The position numbers and the translations under genes are program-made. Shown here one piece after another: positions 14,101 to 48,600 of a stretch of DNA of 64,000 bases (within the stretch, counting starts at the first letter, position 1; each line of letters starts with the position of its first letter). This stretch comes from Acanthaster planci (taxonomy: Eukaryota > Echinodermata > Asteroidea > Valvatida > Acanthasteridae), in NCBI RefSeq assembly GCF_001949145.1, contig NW_019091403.1, positions 1,037,657 through 1,101,656 on the forward strand, read 5' to 3'. The notes under the pieces were generated by a model. That model worked only from the letters and a program-made list of their open reading frames with translations. It had not been told where the DNA came from and searched no databases.

Positions 14101-14367
14101 CAGCAAAAAATGAGGAAAACATGCAAACCCTGTACAACGTGAATGGAGATTTGCCCCTTTGCCCAGACGTGAGTGCAATTTCCTCCGATCCAACCGCGAG
14201 AATTATTGTCACTCTTGTCAGCATTGTCATGATTTTCCGGGGGGGGAAAATGAAACCTAAAACTTCAACTTAAATGTGGCACGTACCTTTGGTTCTACAG
14301 CAGCCCCTGATGCTGGAGACTCTTTACTTTTTTCAGTCTTCTTTTGTTTCACCTTTGGCTTCGTCAT
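11049..14367 (-). CDS. SUPT3H: SUPT3H (SPT3 homolog, SAGA/TFTC subunit), N-terminal part only
   Basis: SUPT3H is the metazoan Spt3, a histone-fold subunit of SAGA-type coactivator complexes that helps deliver TBP to promoters in the nucleus. Seen here: coding exon 1 (14287-14367, 27 codons, Lys-rich start MTKPKVKQKK) and coding exon 2 (11049-11167), joined in phase by GT-AG splicing. The first 66 residues end in VSFAAEIQSM, nearly the same as the SFATELQSM that precedes the histone fold in vertebrate SUPT3H. The upstream low-complexity Ser/Pro/Gln stretch is also usual for the family's short, variable N-terminus. The codon after the exon 2 donor is split in phase 2. The histone fold and C-terminal domain are not visible and probably lie beyond the left edge. 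Runx is the divergent neighbour. The identification rests on a short motif plus synteny, so it is strong but not certain. Confidence 0.83.
12569..13195. repeat. Cluster of short inverted repeats in SUPT3H intron 1
   Basis: CTACAAATCGC near 12575 recurs inverted at 13065-13075. ACAGGGCCCA (13101-13110) pairs with TGGGCCCTGT (13134-13143) as a 10-bp hairpin with a 23-nt loop. CCGGGATATCCCGG (13179-13192) is a 14-bp perfect palindrome. The first pair could mark the ends of an old non-autonomous element, but no target-site duplication is clear. Confidence 0.45.
13551..13864. mobile_element. Foldback/MITE-like element with inverted TCAACAC arrays
   Basis: The 12-bp direct repeat CCAGTCACACAC occurs at 13551-13562 and again at 13853-13864, and looks like a target-site duplication. 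Between them, the left end has five TCAACAC motifs (13580, 13591, 13601, 13621, 13632) and the right end has three inverted GTGTTGA motifs (13810, 13820, 13831), so the ends are inverted repeats of about 40 bp. The roughly 170 bp in the middle is unique and AT-rich with no open frame, so the element has no transposase of its own. It sits in intron 1 of SUPT3H. The family is unknown to me; 12 bp is longer than the usual hAT (8) or Mutator (9-11) duplications. Confidence 0.7.
14287..14367 (-). CDS. SUPT3H: SUPT3H coding exon 1 (start codon)
   Basis: The ATG (complement of 14365-14367) is in a good context (GTCACCATGA). 27 codons of Lys/Ser-rich sequence run to a phase 0 donor GTACGT (complement of 14281-14286). 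A longer upstream reading frame was not seen; a separate 7-codon upstream ORF (14409-14432) is out of frame with it. Confidence 0.75.
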
Positions 14368-14404
14368 GGTGACAAATTTCTGTTAAAATAAGCCCGAGAG
14401 AGTG

Positions 14405-14520
14405 TATCTTAAAGTCTCCTGGACGCCGCCATTTTGAGCAAGTGCGCGAGTTGTTTATTACCTACTCGACGACTGTTTTGTGTCTACACGTCACTAGCAT
14501 AATATGTAAAGCGTGAACTA
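14405..14520 (-). promoter_or_regulatory. SUPT3H 5' region with YY1-type motif and uORF
   Basis: On the minus strand CAAAATGGCGGC (complement of 14425-14436) matches the YY1 consensus AAnATGGCGGC. The ATG inside it opens a 7-codon uORF ending with TAA at 14409-14411. No TATA box is visible, and YY1 sites near the start are common in TATA-less housekeeping promoters. The transcription start itself is inferred. Confidence 0.5.
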
Positions 14521-14958
14521 TACATGTACTTCAGCGGACCTGGTCGCGCGGCTTTCTTCACATCCTGGCCCTTTTTGTAGAACAGTTTGAGGAATTAGGT
14601 CACACTGCAAAGTAACACCCTGTGATGTGGTCATGGCATAATACTAAAAAGAGTTGATTTTAACACAACAGATTTGGCAGTGCAAATTCATGCCGCAATC
14701 CCCTCCCCCCGTTTGTCATACACAAAACTGGCGAATAACAAAGTGAAATGCTTAATGCCTGTGCCATATAACTTCGCCAGTATCAGCGTGAGAGTTCCCA
14801 TGCAGGCTCCCCATAGCCCCCCCAACAAATCCAACCTGCTAGAGCTAACATTTCCAGCATTTCTCACAAAACGTTCCTCCGATTTCCAAAATTTCCAACT
14901 CTTTTCCAGAATGTTCAGAAATTCGAGCAAGGGGCTTTCAAATCCATGTCTTTCTCTA

Positions 14959-15134
14959 AATACGAACAATTCACAATAGTGCACCTCCAAGAGTTTGCAA
15001 CGTGTTAGCCAATCAGAACATGCGAAAATTGTCGACCCTTTCCAAACGTGCAATGGGTCGACAAATTTCGCGCATTGTGATTGGCCAACGCATTGCAAAC
15101 TCTTGGAGGCGCACTATTGTGAAACGCCCGTATT
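14959..15134. repeat. Near-palindromic foldback element with CCAAT in each arm
   Basis: The left arm (about 14959-15042) and right arm (about 15052-15134) are imperfect reverse complements, roughly 85-90% by eye, with a loop of about 10 nt. Each arm carries TTCACAATAGTGC at the outer end, CTCCAAGAGTTTGCAA, a CCAAT-type box (GCCAATCA / TGATTGGC) and GTCGACCC next to the loop. No clear target-site duplication was found. The size and form fit a MITE or foldback element. Confidence 0.75.
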
Positions 15135-15710
15135 CATCCAGCCCACGAAATAGTCCCTTTATAACCGTGACACCCCCCCACACACACACATAGACACCAA
15201 AGGGTGCACTGAACCAATTCAAGCTCTATTGATAATAGTGTAAAATCAACCAAGTTTGGAGCCCCATGACAGGTAACTGAAGTCCCTGAGGCCACTCAAA
15301 CAAAAAAACAATGTGTTATTTGGTCCTTCAGATTTCATTTGATTTTCAATTCTTAGTAAGTTAATTAACCAATGATTTTTTTTAATTATCCACGCAAAAC
15401 AAACTCACCCCCCAAAAAGTGAATATTGCCAAGTCCTCCCAGCGGCCATTTTTCAAATGACATCCCTCACCTTCCTGGGGCTCTTCTGACTAATTTTCAA
15501 TCCCTTTTTTTCTGCTCTGCCCCCAGATGGGTGCCCCTGAATCTACAGAGATAATCCTGGGCCATACTGACACAATTCCACCATTTCTTGGCCCAAACAG
15601 ACCCCTCTTTTTGAAACAATTTCTGGGGGGTACTTTTTGTGCGCCTCCGCCAGGCGGAGAATTTTCCTTGAATTCGGACACTGCACCCAGATCTGCGTGA
15701 TGAACCGCTG

Positions 15711-15726
15711 CCGCGAGAGGGCACTA
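15711..15726 (+). promoter_or_regulatory. CTCF-like motif
   Basis: CCGCGAGAGGGCACTA agrees at 14 of 16 positions with the CTCF core consensus CCASYAGRKGGCRSYR. It lies between SUPT3H and Runx. A motif match alone does not show binding. Confidence 0.35.
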
Positions 15727-15782
15727 TTACGACAAATCGCTACACGTCACAGCCACCTGCAAACATTATGGGTCCAGTCCAC

Positions 15783-15783
15783 N
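15783..15783. other. Unresolved base (N)
   Basis: The only ambiguous base in the window, in ACNAAGC, in the SUPT3H-Runx interval. It does not touch a predicted exon. Confidence 0.95.
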
Positions 15784-16457
15784 AAGCAAACACACGCAAC
15801 ATAAGAGGGAGTCAGGTTGGCGTTGACGGTTGCGGTTCTTTCTTTGCCTTTTGCGTCAGCAGCCCTGGCTCGATTCCATCCTCTGTCCACATGTAAATCG
15901 GTTTTCAGTCCCTACCTGATTTCGTGATGATTTGCCCAGAATATTCCGCTGGGTTTTCCTCCCACCTCTAACTGCTTGTCATTGTCTCCTCTCTACAGGT
16001 TTCCGCAGGCTGGAGAGCTACAGTACTTTAGGTGCTTTTGAGGAATCCTTGGTGTCATTACCAGAAAGACTTTATAATAAAAACAATGACTTGAATTTTT
16101 TTTAGGACGAATGTCATTTCAGAATGGAATGTCAGAGTCCGAGTATGACCTTTGCGGCTTTTTGTATTCAAGCCTTGGCGTTTAACTAATTCTCCTGGCG
16201 ATTCATTTGGGAAATAAACTTTTTAAAAAACATCTCTTGAATTGCTTGCCGAAGCAATTCATAAGCCTTTTCGATTGACAATATTAATTTAATGTCAGAT
16301 CGCAAAGTCAAATGCATTTCCTGGAACGTGTATGTAGTGCTGGTTATTTTGTGCGACTGGACAAACAGAATTTACATGTTTTTCGTAATTTTTTTAAACG
16401 CCTCATTGAAGTGTCGTCTGCCGAGTGTAGCAATTTCCATTGCGTGGGATGACGCAT

Positions 16458-17171
16458 TCAAGGGAGTTGGATTACACACTTGTAGAGTGTGCGAATATTA
16501 CAATTAACGTGGGGGAAATTGCTATAGTATTTTCCGATTCGTCGAAAACGATCACCAATGCAGAGGACTTCTTCGAAGCGTACCACGCGCCACGTGCCTA
16601 ACGTGCAAAGCGGCATTGATGGCTTTACATCCGATGTTTCGGTCACTCTATTTGACCAGGGGAGGACTTTTGGAGAATTCTTTGTGTAAAGGACAAGAAG
16701 AGCCAAATTTACTTGTTGATGTTTATCCATGTCTTCGACTTGTGACATTATAAGACAATAAGGCTGGCACAAGTGGGTTGGTGTGATTCGAAGTAATGGG
16801 TCTGGAGTGGGTGTGTAAAAAAGGTGCAACGACATCGAGTAGAACATTCTCTGATCAGAGTGCGGTGCAATGCTCGATAAAGTCAATGTTCTACAAGGGG
16901 TGAGGCTAAAGGTAGGGGACTTTTCGATTTCGCTTTCGAAACAAACAAAACTCCCACTTTGCGGGACGCTTTGCATACATCGCGCTAAATTAAAAAGACA
17001 CCGACTTGTGGCTAGAAGAGTACAGGAATGGCGCAAAGAAATTTTCAAATAAAAATAAGTGGGACCTGCGGATTGTAGTTGAAGTTGTGTGGGGCTGCAG
17101 TGGGAGGATAAACTTGCTATCGCTTTCTTTAAAGTCTTACAGTAGGAATTGTAGGAATTGACACACATCAA
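16458..17171 (-). other. Unassigned 237-codon open frame upstream of Runx
   Basis: An uninterrupted minus-strand frame of 237 codons, rich in Ser, Cys, Leu and Pro, with no domain I recognise. It overlaps nothing on the plus strand that looks coding. It is long for 40-45% GC DNA but its composition is not clearly protein-like. It could be chance, a young gene, or an exon of an antisense transcript. Confidence 0.2.
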
Positions 17172-17466
17172 AGTAAACGAAACTAAGTTCCTCGTTTGAA
17201 AACAAACTTGAGCTGGGGGTGAGAGGTATACTTGTGGAAAACGCTCTTAAACTTCTGAAAAATACGCCTACCAGTTAGGTAATCAAGGTGATACCTGCAC
17301 AAGCTCCTAATATAGACATTTAGGTCTAGTCGAGAAACTAAACAAGAGGAAAACCAAAGAATAATATGGCACAGAGGCGGTAAAAGAAAGAAGATAATAT
17401 TGAATTTGCGATACGGGGAACTCTTCAAGACGTTGGTGTTTTGACTCTGAAGTTTGCAAAGAGGCG

Positions 17467-17491
17467 AAAACAAACAAACAAACAAACAAAC
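17467..17491. repeat. (AAAC)n microsatellite
   Basis: Six consecutive AAAC units. Confidence 0.9.
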
Positions 17492-18479
17492 CAAGATGCG
17501 TTCAACAGACCGCAAAAGCAGGGAGTACGATCTTATTTGGATGGTGTTTGGAATTTAACACCCTAACTTCAGAAGCAAACCTTTCTCATGATTTCCACGT
17601 AGATGTTTTTCTTAACTTTTATATTCTGACGAGGTGGCTGAAATTTCACAGGTGAAACCTCTTGTGAAAATAACAGGCTAAGTTTGTCATCACTAAATCG
17701 TTCATAGTGTTGTGGTTTAAAGGCTTCGAAGTTCATTCATCCAACATTGACACATCACATTCACTTATAATAAACTAAAAAGCCATGAAAATCTTTCTTA
17801 TTTGAAAAATCCTGACAGAAGATGCACCAGTCTATGAGCCAATGAGCAGGCATATAACATTTTAGTAAAAACAAATGTTTGATCTTATCACGTGACTTGT
17901 CTGTCATCCAATCCCATGATGCATTGAGAATATAAATATTGGTTAATTTTGCATGCACAGGTATTTGAAATAAATGCTTCCTGGCACACGAAAACTTCCA
18001 GCAATGGTACAAACTACCGCTCCGCCCCCCCTTACGAACAGGCACGGGGCAGACGTCGGATTCCACAGTTCTGGGGGTAGGTACAAACAGTGCAAGACAA
18101 AAAGGAAATCCAAACAAGACCAAAATTTTAAAATCTCTTCATGTTCAGGATGCATACGGTATAATGCCCTTCAGTTTGCTCTCATCGTTAGTTCTACGGG
18201 TACTTCTATGAACCACAGCGGAAAGCATACTGATGGGATTACCGACATAAGAACTGTTTGGAAGACTCCCGCGAGATAGCGCGCAGAGGAAACCAGTGTA
18301 TAAGCATACTGCACCGGAAAATCTCGGTCCAGTCTCGGAAGTCGTGATAGAACCAGAGTTACCTAACACCTCTCTCTAGCTCCCAATGTTGGGACAACAA
18401 CCTGTGCTCTCTGGGCGGGCGGAAGTTCACTCGATGTCGCCCCCAAAATAGGAAGGAAGTGATCACTAGCCGTCACAGC

Positions 18480-18510
18480 TTTGGCGGAAATATACCGCCA
18501 AAGGGCGCAA
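18480..18510. promoter_or_regulatory. Inverted E2F-like pair with overlapping CTCF-like motif
   Basis: TTTGGCGG (18480-18487) and CCGCCAAA (18495-18502) form a perfect 8-bp inverted repeat with a 7-nt spacer; each half resembles the E2F site TTTGGCGG. CCGCCAAAGGGCGCAA (18495-18510) also fits the CTCF core at 13 of 16 positions. It lies 1.7 kb upstream of the Runx start codon. Confidence 0.35.
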
Positions 18511-19378
18511 CTTCCACTGAAGGTTGCACACTGAATGTAGGTTATCCTTTGAACTTTAAGCAGAAAAATGAATTTAATTAAGGCAGAGGTGGAAATGAAA
18601 ACGTCAATGCATTTCCCCTGCTTAGGAGAAAATCAGATTTTGGAAATATGAAACGCGTTTGGAACGTGAGGAAGGTCGTCATTATCGAGAATTTAACACT
18701 AATGATCGGGTACTGGCGCATAACAAAATGTGGTAGCGGTGGGGAGGGGGCTTGCATGAAGTGCCCCCCCTTCAATTTGCGGGCACGAATTAGTTAGGGA
18801 GATCGGTTTAACTGCTGCCTTGCTACACAGGTTGAATACGACAATGCGACAAGCTCCGGATCGAGTTCTGGACACAACATGGAGGATAAAGTGCTTTTGC
18901 ACTTTATAAATTATAAAATAATAAGAACAAAATACAAATAAACTATTAAAAATAGAATGTTAATAAAGTACTAAAGTACTTTTCTCACTTAATGTGAACA
19001 CTCATCATTTTCGGCGAATTTCCGCTGAGTTTGACGTTGAAAAATTCACCTCACTTTCACGTCAAAGAAAGATACGAGTTTCGCTATAATGACAAAGAAA
19101 CGATAACGAATGTGAAATACACATTTCATGTTGGTGCGTATACACCTACAGATCCATTTTCTCTCAATTTCTGAAAGTCGGGATTGTACATTAAACAAGT
19201 TGTTGGAAAATACTGTAAACAACAACACAAGTTCTCCAAGGAAGTTCATATAAATATCCCCATGACCCAGGTTTTTCAACGTTGCCTAAAATCATGTTAT
19301 CTTTTAGCGTAGAACTACGAAAATACAGCTCCGTGGTTCAACACACGCACACCGTAAATCGCGTGTACTGTGGGCCTA

Positions 19379-19428
19379 CGTGTACATGTACATGTACATT
19401 ACATGTACATAAACATGTACATGTACGT
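19379..19428. repeat. TACATGTA simple-sequence block
   Basis: About seven overlapping ACATGTAC/TGTACATG units in 50 bp. The motif is self-complementary, so the block can pair with itself. Confidence 0.85.
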
Positions 19429-19964
19429 ATGCACTGCGAATCCGATTACCGCGTGCCGAGGACACAGTCATTCATAAATTTCCACCGGAAGCGCGCACGC
19501 TGGCTTATTCATGAGCAGGCGGGGCTTAAAGTCGACCACGCCTCCGCACCTCGTGCAGTCCATACAAAACAGTCAATGAACAATTACTTCATCACAACAG
19601 AGTTCATTCACACTACGTGACTCATGGCACACATCCCGTCATCAAACGAACAGAAGTGCATGAAGCAAAACTCGCATCGCCAGAGCCAGGTTCGACGTGG
19701 CTACGATCGCTTCGCAAACTGATGACGCAGTATGCGTGATGTCTTCATTCCGTTTCAACCCATCAACACTGACGGATTGAAATTGTTCTATCTGCTCGAA
19801 ATAAAAGCGGGATCTTGTGCTTGAGCGCTTCAAAGTCCGATTAGTGTTTGTAAACTGAACATCGTCTTGACAAACTTGTCTGAGCCGTAGCTACCTACCA
19901 GTTATTACCGCAAGCGTGTAGCGGATCACCACCGCTCATTGAGTATTCTGAGCGGGTTGTTTTA

Positions 19965-19989
19965 TGTGGTTAACAGTGAGGTGTGGTTT
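19965..19989 (+). promoter_or_regulatory. Tandem Runx-binding sites upstream of Runx
   Basis: TGTGGTTA (19965-19972) and TGTGGTTT (19982-19989) both match the Runx consensus YGYGGT, in the same orientation with starts 17 bp apart, about 235 bp before the Runx ATG. Tandem Runx sites near vertebrate RUNX promoters mediate autoregulation, so the same is inferred here. A further TGCGGTTT lies in intron 1 at 20661-20668. Confidence 0.55.
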
Positions 19990-20019
19990 GAATATCAATT
20001 CTCTCCGTCTGGCGTATAG

Positions 20020-44386
<24,367 letters not shown>

Positions 44387-45690
44387 TTGCATCAATCAAA
44401 CTGATCTTTCCTTAATGATTAAAATCCAAGGTAGCAACTGTGATATTTATATGAAGGTATCTATAAATCAGAAATAAGATGATACTCTATTTGAGATGTT
44501 GGCTTCAGATGACAAAGAGATAGATTTGCTTGTGGAATTCATCACCCCAAATCAACAGAGCTGCTCATAATAACTTCACCCCAAATCTAAGTTAAAAGTA
44601 AGTAACTACTTGACATGTTCATCACTGATAGCTGAGATATTCGTAAAGCATTGATCCCTGAACAGGTGCAAAGTTTTCTTCTGCTGGTAAATTCAACCAA
44701 ATATTTATACAAAGAAAAAACCCACCAAAGCAACGGAGGTGCATCAAAACGAGTAATGAAAGTTGACACAAAGCCACATTCTGACTCTTCAAGACTGTAG
44801 TCAGAGTGAGAGTTCCGTGGGTGTCATTTTCTCCTTGTTCATGGAGAAGGAATGCTGTAGCCTATTTGTAGGCCAAAGTTTGTTTCTCTTTCTAAAAGTA
44901 GACATGACAACCTACTTACCTTGGAATGCAGTTTTAGTCTTGACTTTCTGTGTGTATAATGGCACAGCTCACAACTGGGTAATTATTTTAATTATGCAAC
45001 GGCCATCTTGTTTCTTCCCAAGATAGTATCTGACTAAAAATGAACTCCTTGGGTAATTCCTCACAGCATTCGGTAGTACATGAAAAGGATAGTTGACCAG
45101 GATGGCTGTCACGATTACAATAGATTCTACAGGCTAATCTCTGCTCCCAAAACCATTAAGTAATCAATCAACATATCTTTACTAGTATTTAAAACTGCCT
45201 TGCCCATGATTTTGTTACCGTATTGTAAACCAGTAACTTTAATGCTACAATAGACTTAGATGGCGTTTACAAAGCTAGATGTAGACATACGGTAGATTGT
45301 AGATAAAAGAAATAATATATTCACTATTTATTAATATTTAATGGCAAAACAAATTTGAAATCTGTGTGGAATTTCCTGCTCGACATTCCAAAGAATTCAT
45401 CAAAAGTGACCAAGAAGTGACTTTCAAGACTAAGTAGAATTAGTCCCTTTAAGTTCTCCCCTGATGGTTAGATTTACAAGTCATTTGTGGTTTCGGTATG
45501 TCACTTTAAGTTTACAGGGCAAGCTAGTTATAACAGTCCCGCGGTATAGTTTGGTTTCTGCAGTCATATTGGCTCTAAGATTCTTTGTTGATATTTATGA
45601 CTGTTGTGATTTCTTTGAACCCTTGCGCACAAATAAATCGTGATCTGACCATTTTGTAATGTATGTAATAAATCATCTGCTATATAAGGT
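44387..45690 (+). other. Runx 3' UTR (extent uncertain)
   Basis: Two AATAAA signals at 45632-45637 and 45667-45672 are followed by TG-rich sequence, giving a plausible 3' end near 45690. Further AATAAA-like signals occur downstream (about 46736, 46884, 48498), so longer forms are possible. Confidence 0.45.
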
Positions 45691-48600
45691 GTGTGGTTCA
45701 CAACCATTGACAAATCGGCATATTTTAATTAAGAACGCAGTCTGCTTCCAAGAGATTTTCGGCTGATGGTTCAGAACCTGCAGAACTAAGCCACTGTTTC
45801 AATTTCAAAACAGGTTAAAATGTTAGTCAACAGGCAGTCAGAAACTTGATAGTTGTTGGGGAAAAAATGACAACAAGTGTTAAGAACAGTATTGTGCACA
45901 AGGGTGTCAAAGTATTAGCTGCTTTTGTTTTCTTATAATTGTTAATTGTTGTATCATAATTTAATTGTTGGAATACAGACTCCCCAAGGGAGTTTTGTTA
46001 ATGGATGATTCAAGTTATTACAAAGTAAATATTTTTTAAGACAGAAGATGAAACAAAATGTAAAAAGAGAGAGAGAAATTTTTAGGTGTTAAGAAGATGA
46101 ATCACAAAAAGTGAAGGTTACTTGAATCACGAGGCAGTAACAAAAGTGCATAATTGCTCCTACTCGAAAACCACCTTTTCAGAACAAAACTTGAGAACAA
46201 AGTTCCACATTTGTGAGGAAAATACACACTTTGTGGTAACCATTAGACACAAGTGTCGAGTGAAATATGCCTTAAACCCATCCTTTTTTTTAAATATGAT
46301 AGACTGACTGAAAGATAAACAAAAACTTAAAAAAAACCCACTGTGTTCCTTGGGAATACTTATCAACTTAGCTCTTCACATTCAAACACTATCATCGGAA
46401 AAACAGAATGACAAACAGAAAGTTGATTTTACCAGTCTCTGTTTCATATTTCTTGGAATCTGTAAGGTAATAAATTAAGAAAATATTTATAGTGGTGGGT
46501 TTTGGAAACTAGATGTGTTTAGATTGCCTTGTATTGTACAGATATGTACATAAAAAAAACTTATTTAAAAAGATGTGATTCAAAATGAAATATTAGATTG
46601 ACCAAGAATGCAAATGTGATACTTAAAGATTTCTCACGCTTTTATTTTCTACGTGCGTAATCAAGAAACTGTAAAAACGTCCATGTGTTTGTATTGATAG
46701 CAGCGCGAGTGTCAATGCGAAAGTGTGACTGAAAAAAAAAGGAAAATAAACAGAAAAGAGAGAAGGCAACTGTAATTTTGTATGTTTACCTTAAATCTAG
46801 ATAAATGTAAATTAATTAGCTGATTTTTAAACCTGTTTGGAAGGTGTTGTGTGTTGTTCTGTATTTTTTTTTACTGTAATGGTAATAAAAACTTTCCAAC
46901 AAATTGTTTTTCTTGTTATCAGAAGTGTTATCCCTCTTTCAGGAATGGTTTCCAAATGAGTGTTGTTAAGTTTCAGTGCTTTTGTGCTATTTGAAACAAG
47001 TTCTGTGATTGGATGATTAAGACTGAATAAATACCTTAAAATGTTACTGGATGAAAGGAGTCGTGCCAATTAAAGTCTCTCCCAGGCTGTGTATTCTTGA
47101 GTTTGAAAAACGAAGTTTCACAGTTTTCTTTGGAAGCTTTGGGTTGCCATGAATGTACAAGTTAGTGGCAGAACATTTTGCAGAGCTTTTGTTTGGTGAG
47201 GCTAGCTGGGTTATTTTCCAGGGATAAATTCCCAAATAATCGGTCAAGATTTGTTCAGTGTTAATTTTTTAGTTACAGGCATATGTCTATTCCAATACTG
47301 TACCACTACAATGAACAGAATCATTTCAGAAAACCTATAGTTTCTCAGTACAAATTTATGATACGAAGTTTGTAACTGAAGAGCGCAATATAGCTGGTTT
47401 CTGTGCTTGGTACAAAAGTCTATGTGGTTATTCAGTAGTACACAGGGAACTAGACTTCCAGCAACAGAAGAACGATGGCGAGAGATTTTAAAAAGGCAGA
47501 ATGTTGACAAAGTAGCATTTTTGGAAAGGAGCATTTTTTGAAGGGGAGCAAAGTTTTCTGTTATTAAATTGCAATGCAATGTGGATCAATGCATCTTGGA
47601 CGAAAGTTATACAGGCATTTCTTGAGACCACTGTTATTGTGAATAAGTGTTACAACCTCCCTCTGACATGGGTGTTTGTTTCTTTTCTACTATGTTGGTG
47701 AATGTCACAACATAACAACTGAGCATGCTCAAGTGAAATCGCAGGCATGCAAATGAAGCATGTATATAGCAATGCCTACTGGTCCATTTCCCATCATGCA
47801 CTGCAAGCTTCTAAAGGTGGATGATGCCGACAACTAAAATCAATCAGAAGCAATCCCCAGAATAAGATTGCCCTAAGAATATGTCAGGCATGACTTTCGT
47901 CAACCTTTATATAGTGGTAAGGAGATATTCTTTACAGTAAAGTATGATCTGTGTAGTACATTTTTGACTCTGGACTTGAGCTGACAGACTTAGCCATGTC
48001 TTACGCTGTACATAGTTTCTAGGACTATTTCATTCTTGGCTGATTATTACTCAAGTTTCATCTGTATCCCAGGGAAGTTTTCTCAGGATACAAATGGCTA
48101 ATGACCGATTTGGAACATTTCTGATTTGGAATCAGTTCAGAAATTCAGGCGAACGAAATTCCAGAAAGCAACATTCTACCTTTAACTTGGGAAGTTCCAA
48201 TTTGGCCATGGTATGTTCTGACTTTGAGATGCTTATCTACAGGAGGTGATGTAGTTGATTGCTCAATCTCAGTGCCATGTAAATGTGTTACTCTTACCTT
48301 ATTGTGATAGAAGTAAAAGTGTTTTCTACAAAACGTTTTCCTTTTTTGATGTTGCACAGAAGTAGAAAGGCTTTGGGGTCTATTTGGGTTGTTTTTGGAA
48401 AGATAGGATATTCAACAAATATTTGGTATTGCTGAAGTTTGGTTTAAGTTTGAGAGGAGGTTGAAGAGAGACAAGATTGGTGCTTTTTCAGCGACAATAA
48501 ATGGTCCCTAATCGATACAAAGGGACAAGATCACCATCAGGACTTAAGTCAACATTTGAAGGCTTTGATGGATGAGTTGAGAGATGATTTACATCTTGGC

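Noticed and set aside
14688-15098. Minus-strand 136-codon frame next to SUPT3H
   Set aside because: It runs into the foldback element, its continuation is Leu/Trp/Gly-rich without a known domain, and no homology is recognised; probably element-derived or chance.
17183-17515. Minus-strand 110-codon frame beside the 237-codon frame, possibly one gene
   Set aside because: It is in another frame, partly encoded by the (AAAC)n microsatellite, and hydrophobic low complexity; no splice link seen.
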